6,122 nucleotides of DNA from the NCBI GenBank assembly GCA_051867635.1, contig JBJDYT010000030.1, forward strand, positions 1 to 6,122, read 5' to 3'. Source of the stretch: RGIG5472 sp051867635 (GTDB lineage: Bacteria; Bacillota; Clostridia; Oscillospirales; Oscillospiraceae). The position numbers and the translations under genes were made by a program. Shown in pieces: positions 5,781 through 6,122 of this stretch. Every line of letters starts with the position of its first letter. Position 1 is the first letter of the stretch. The notes beneath the pieces were generated by a model. The model made no database searches and had not been told where the DNA came from. It saw nothing but the letters and a program-made list of their open reading frames with translations.

Positions 5781-6030
5781 GAGGAGCAGGGCAGGGCGCA
5801 GGAGGCCGAAGAAAGCGCTCAATGGAGGAAGCGGCTGAAGGAGCAGTGAGCCGCCGCCGGGTAAGCGTCGGCCTGACAGGCGCCGCGCCGCAGACAAACG
5901 GGATCTCCGGGCGGCCGCGCGCCACATGAAATGAATCAAAAACTACGCTATTACAGTGAGCTGCGCAGCTGTATGTCCCAAATAAAATGAACAGTGCAAG
6001 CTTGAAGCAGATTCAAAACAGATGAAACAG
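5781..6030. other. Gene-free stretch with possible coding remnants
   Basis: About 250 nt hold no convincing gene. At 5781-5849 one frame reads like a charged helical C-terminus (EEQGRAQEAEESAQWRKR, then LKEQ and a stop) but has no start or upstream coding. An ATG at 5822 opens 35 codons and another at 5931 opens 19 (MNQKLRYYSELRSC...); neither has a clear ribosome binding site. Base composition changes sharply from GC-rich before about 5925 to AT-rich after it. AGCTGCGCAGCT (5959-5970) is a perfect 12-bp palindrome. This could be a decayed gene or an insertion scar, which is not shown. Confidence 0.4.
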
Positions 6031-6064
6031 AAAGCCGGCCGGATGGAACCATCGGGCCGGCTTT
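6031..6064. terminator. Strong, probably bidirectional rho-independent terminator
   Basis: AAAGCCGGCC (6031-6040) pairs perfectly with GGCCGGCTTT (6055-6064). After one G-G mismatch, GATGG and CCATC continue the stem toward a very small loop. On the plus strand the stem ends CTTT then ATCATACTCTCTTT; on the minus strand it ends CTTT then CTGTTTC. Both are moderate T-tracts, so it may end transcripts from either side. Confidence 0.75.
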
Positions 6065-6083
6065 ATCATACTCTCTTTAGTGA

Positions 6084-6101
6084 GTTCCGCGGCAGCGGAA
6101 C
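6084..6101. repeat. Short perfect hairpin, 7-bp stem
   Basis: GTTCCGC (6084-6090) and GCGGAAC (6095-6101) form a perfect stem with a GGCA loop. On the plus strand it is followed by five A, not T, so it is not a terminator for the left side. It could be a separate structured element or part of a leader or trailer of a feature beyond the window. No function can be assigned. Confidence 0.4.
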
Positions 6102-6122
6102 AAAAAGCCACCCGCTTTGCGG
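6102..6122. terminator. Partial terminator-like hairpin cut by the window edge
   Basis: AAAAAGCCACCCGC-TTT-GCGG has the layout of a 5' arm with an A-run, a TTT loop and the first four bases of the 3' arm. If the sequence continues with GTGGC and T, it would be a terminator like the one at 6031. Only four base pairs can be seen, so this rests on the expected continuation. It could belong to a minus-strand gene lying to the right. Confidence 0.3.

Noticed and set aside
5227..5925. A 232-codon open frame on the minus strand opposite the amidase
   Set aside because: It overlaps a gene with conserved active-site motifs and shows no family features of its own.
5822..5929. A 35-codon open frame starting with ATG
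   Set aside because: There is no ribosome binding site or recognisable sequence, and its composition follows the local GC bias.

Overview
The window is GC-rich and densely coded. It suggests a high-GC member of the Clostridia (Firmicutes), possibly an Oscillospiraceae-like gut anaerobe. The signs are a transketolase split into two genes, strong AGGAGG-type ribosome binding sites, TTG starts, a YczE-type membrane protein and a small amidase-domain protein of a kind common in Clostridia. Taxonomy is inferred from gene content only.

Layout. Positions 1-78 hold three back-to-back hairpins that may be the edge of a mobile element lying to the left. On the minus strand, reading from 2585 down to 79, are the transketolase N-terminal subunit, the transketolase C-terminal subunit (3 nt gap), a terminator-like hairpin and a YczE-like integral membrane protein with a TTG start. 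A promoter for the transketolase pair sits at about 2624-2652. On the plus strand, diverging from it, is a metal-resistance operon: an extended -10 promoter with a SmtB/ArsR-type operator at its start point, an ArsR/SmtB/CadC-type metal sensor (2780-3154) and, 2 nt later, a Zn/Cd/Pb-type P1B ATPase (3157-5157). The operon is followed by a 15-bp hairpin with a T-rich tail. The ribosome binding site and TTG start of the next gene, a putative cysteine amidase (5221-5766), are built into that hairpin and tail. From 5781 to 6122 no gene is convincing; the right edge carries one strong terminator and two further hairpins.

How the parts work together. The sensor should block its own promoter when metal is low and release it when Cd, Pb or Zn binds, so that the ATPase exports the ion. 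The sensor keeps residues for two different metal sites. The ATPase has no N-terminal HMA domain and carries instead a tail of 13 His and 8 Cys in its first 50 residues. The transketolase pair serves the non-oxidative pentose phosphate pathway and looks unrelated to metal resistance. I see no CRISPR array, tRNA or rRNA. The most interesting points are the metal-binding design of the sensor and pump, and the terminator that overlaps the amidase translation start. I did not find a clearly new multi-gene system.
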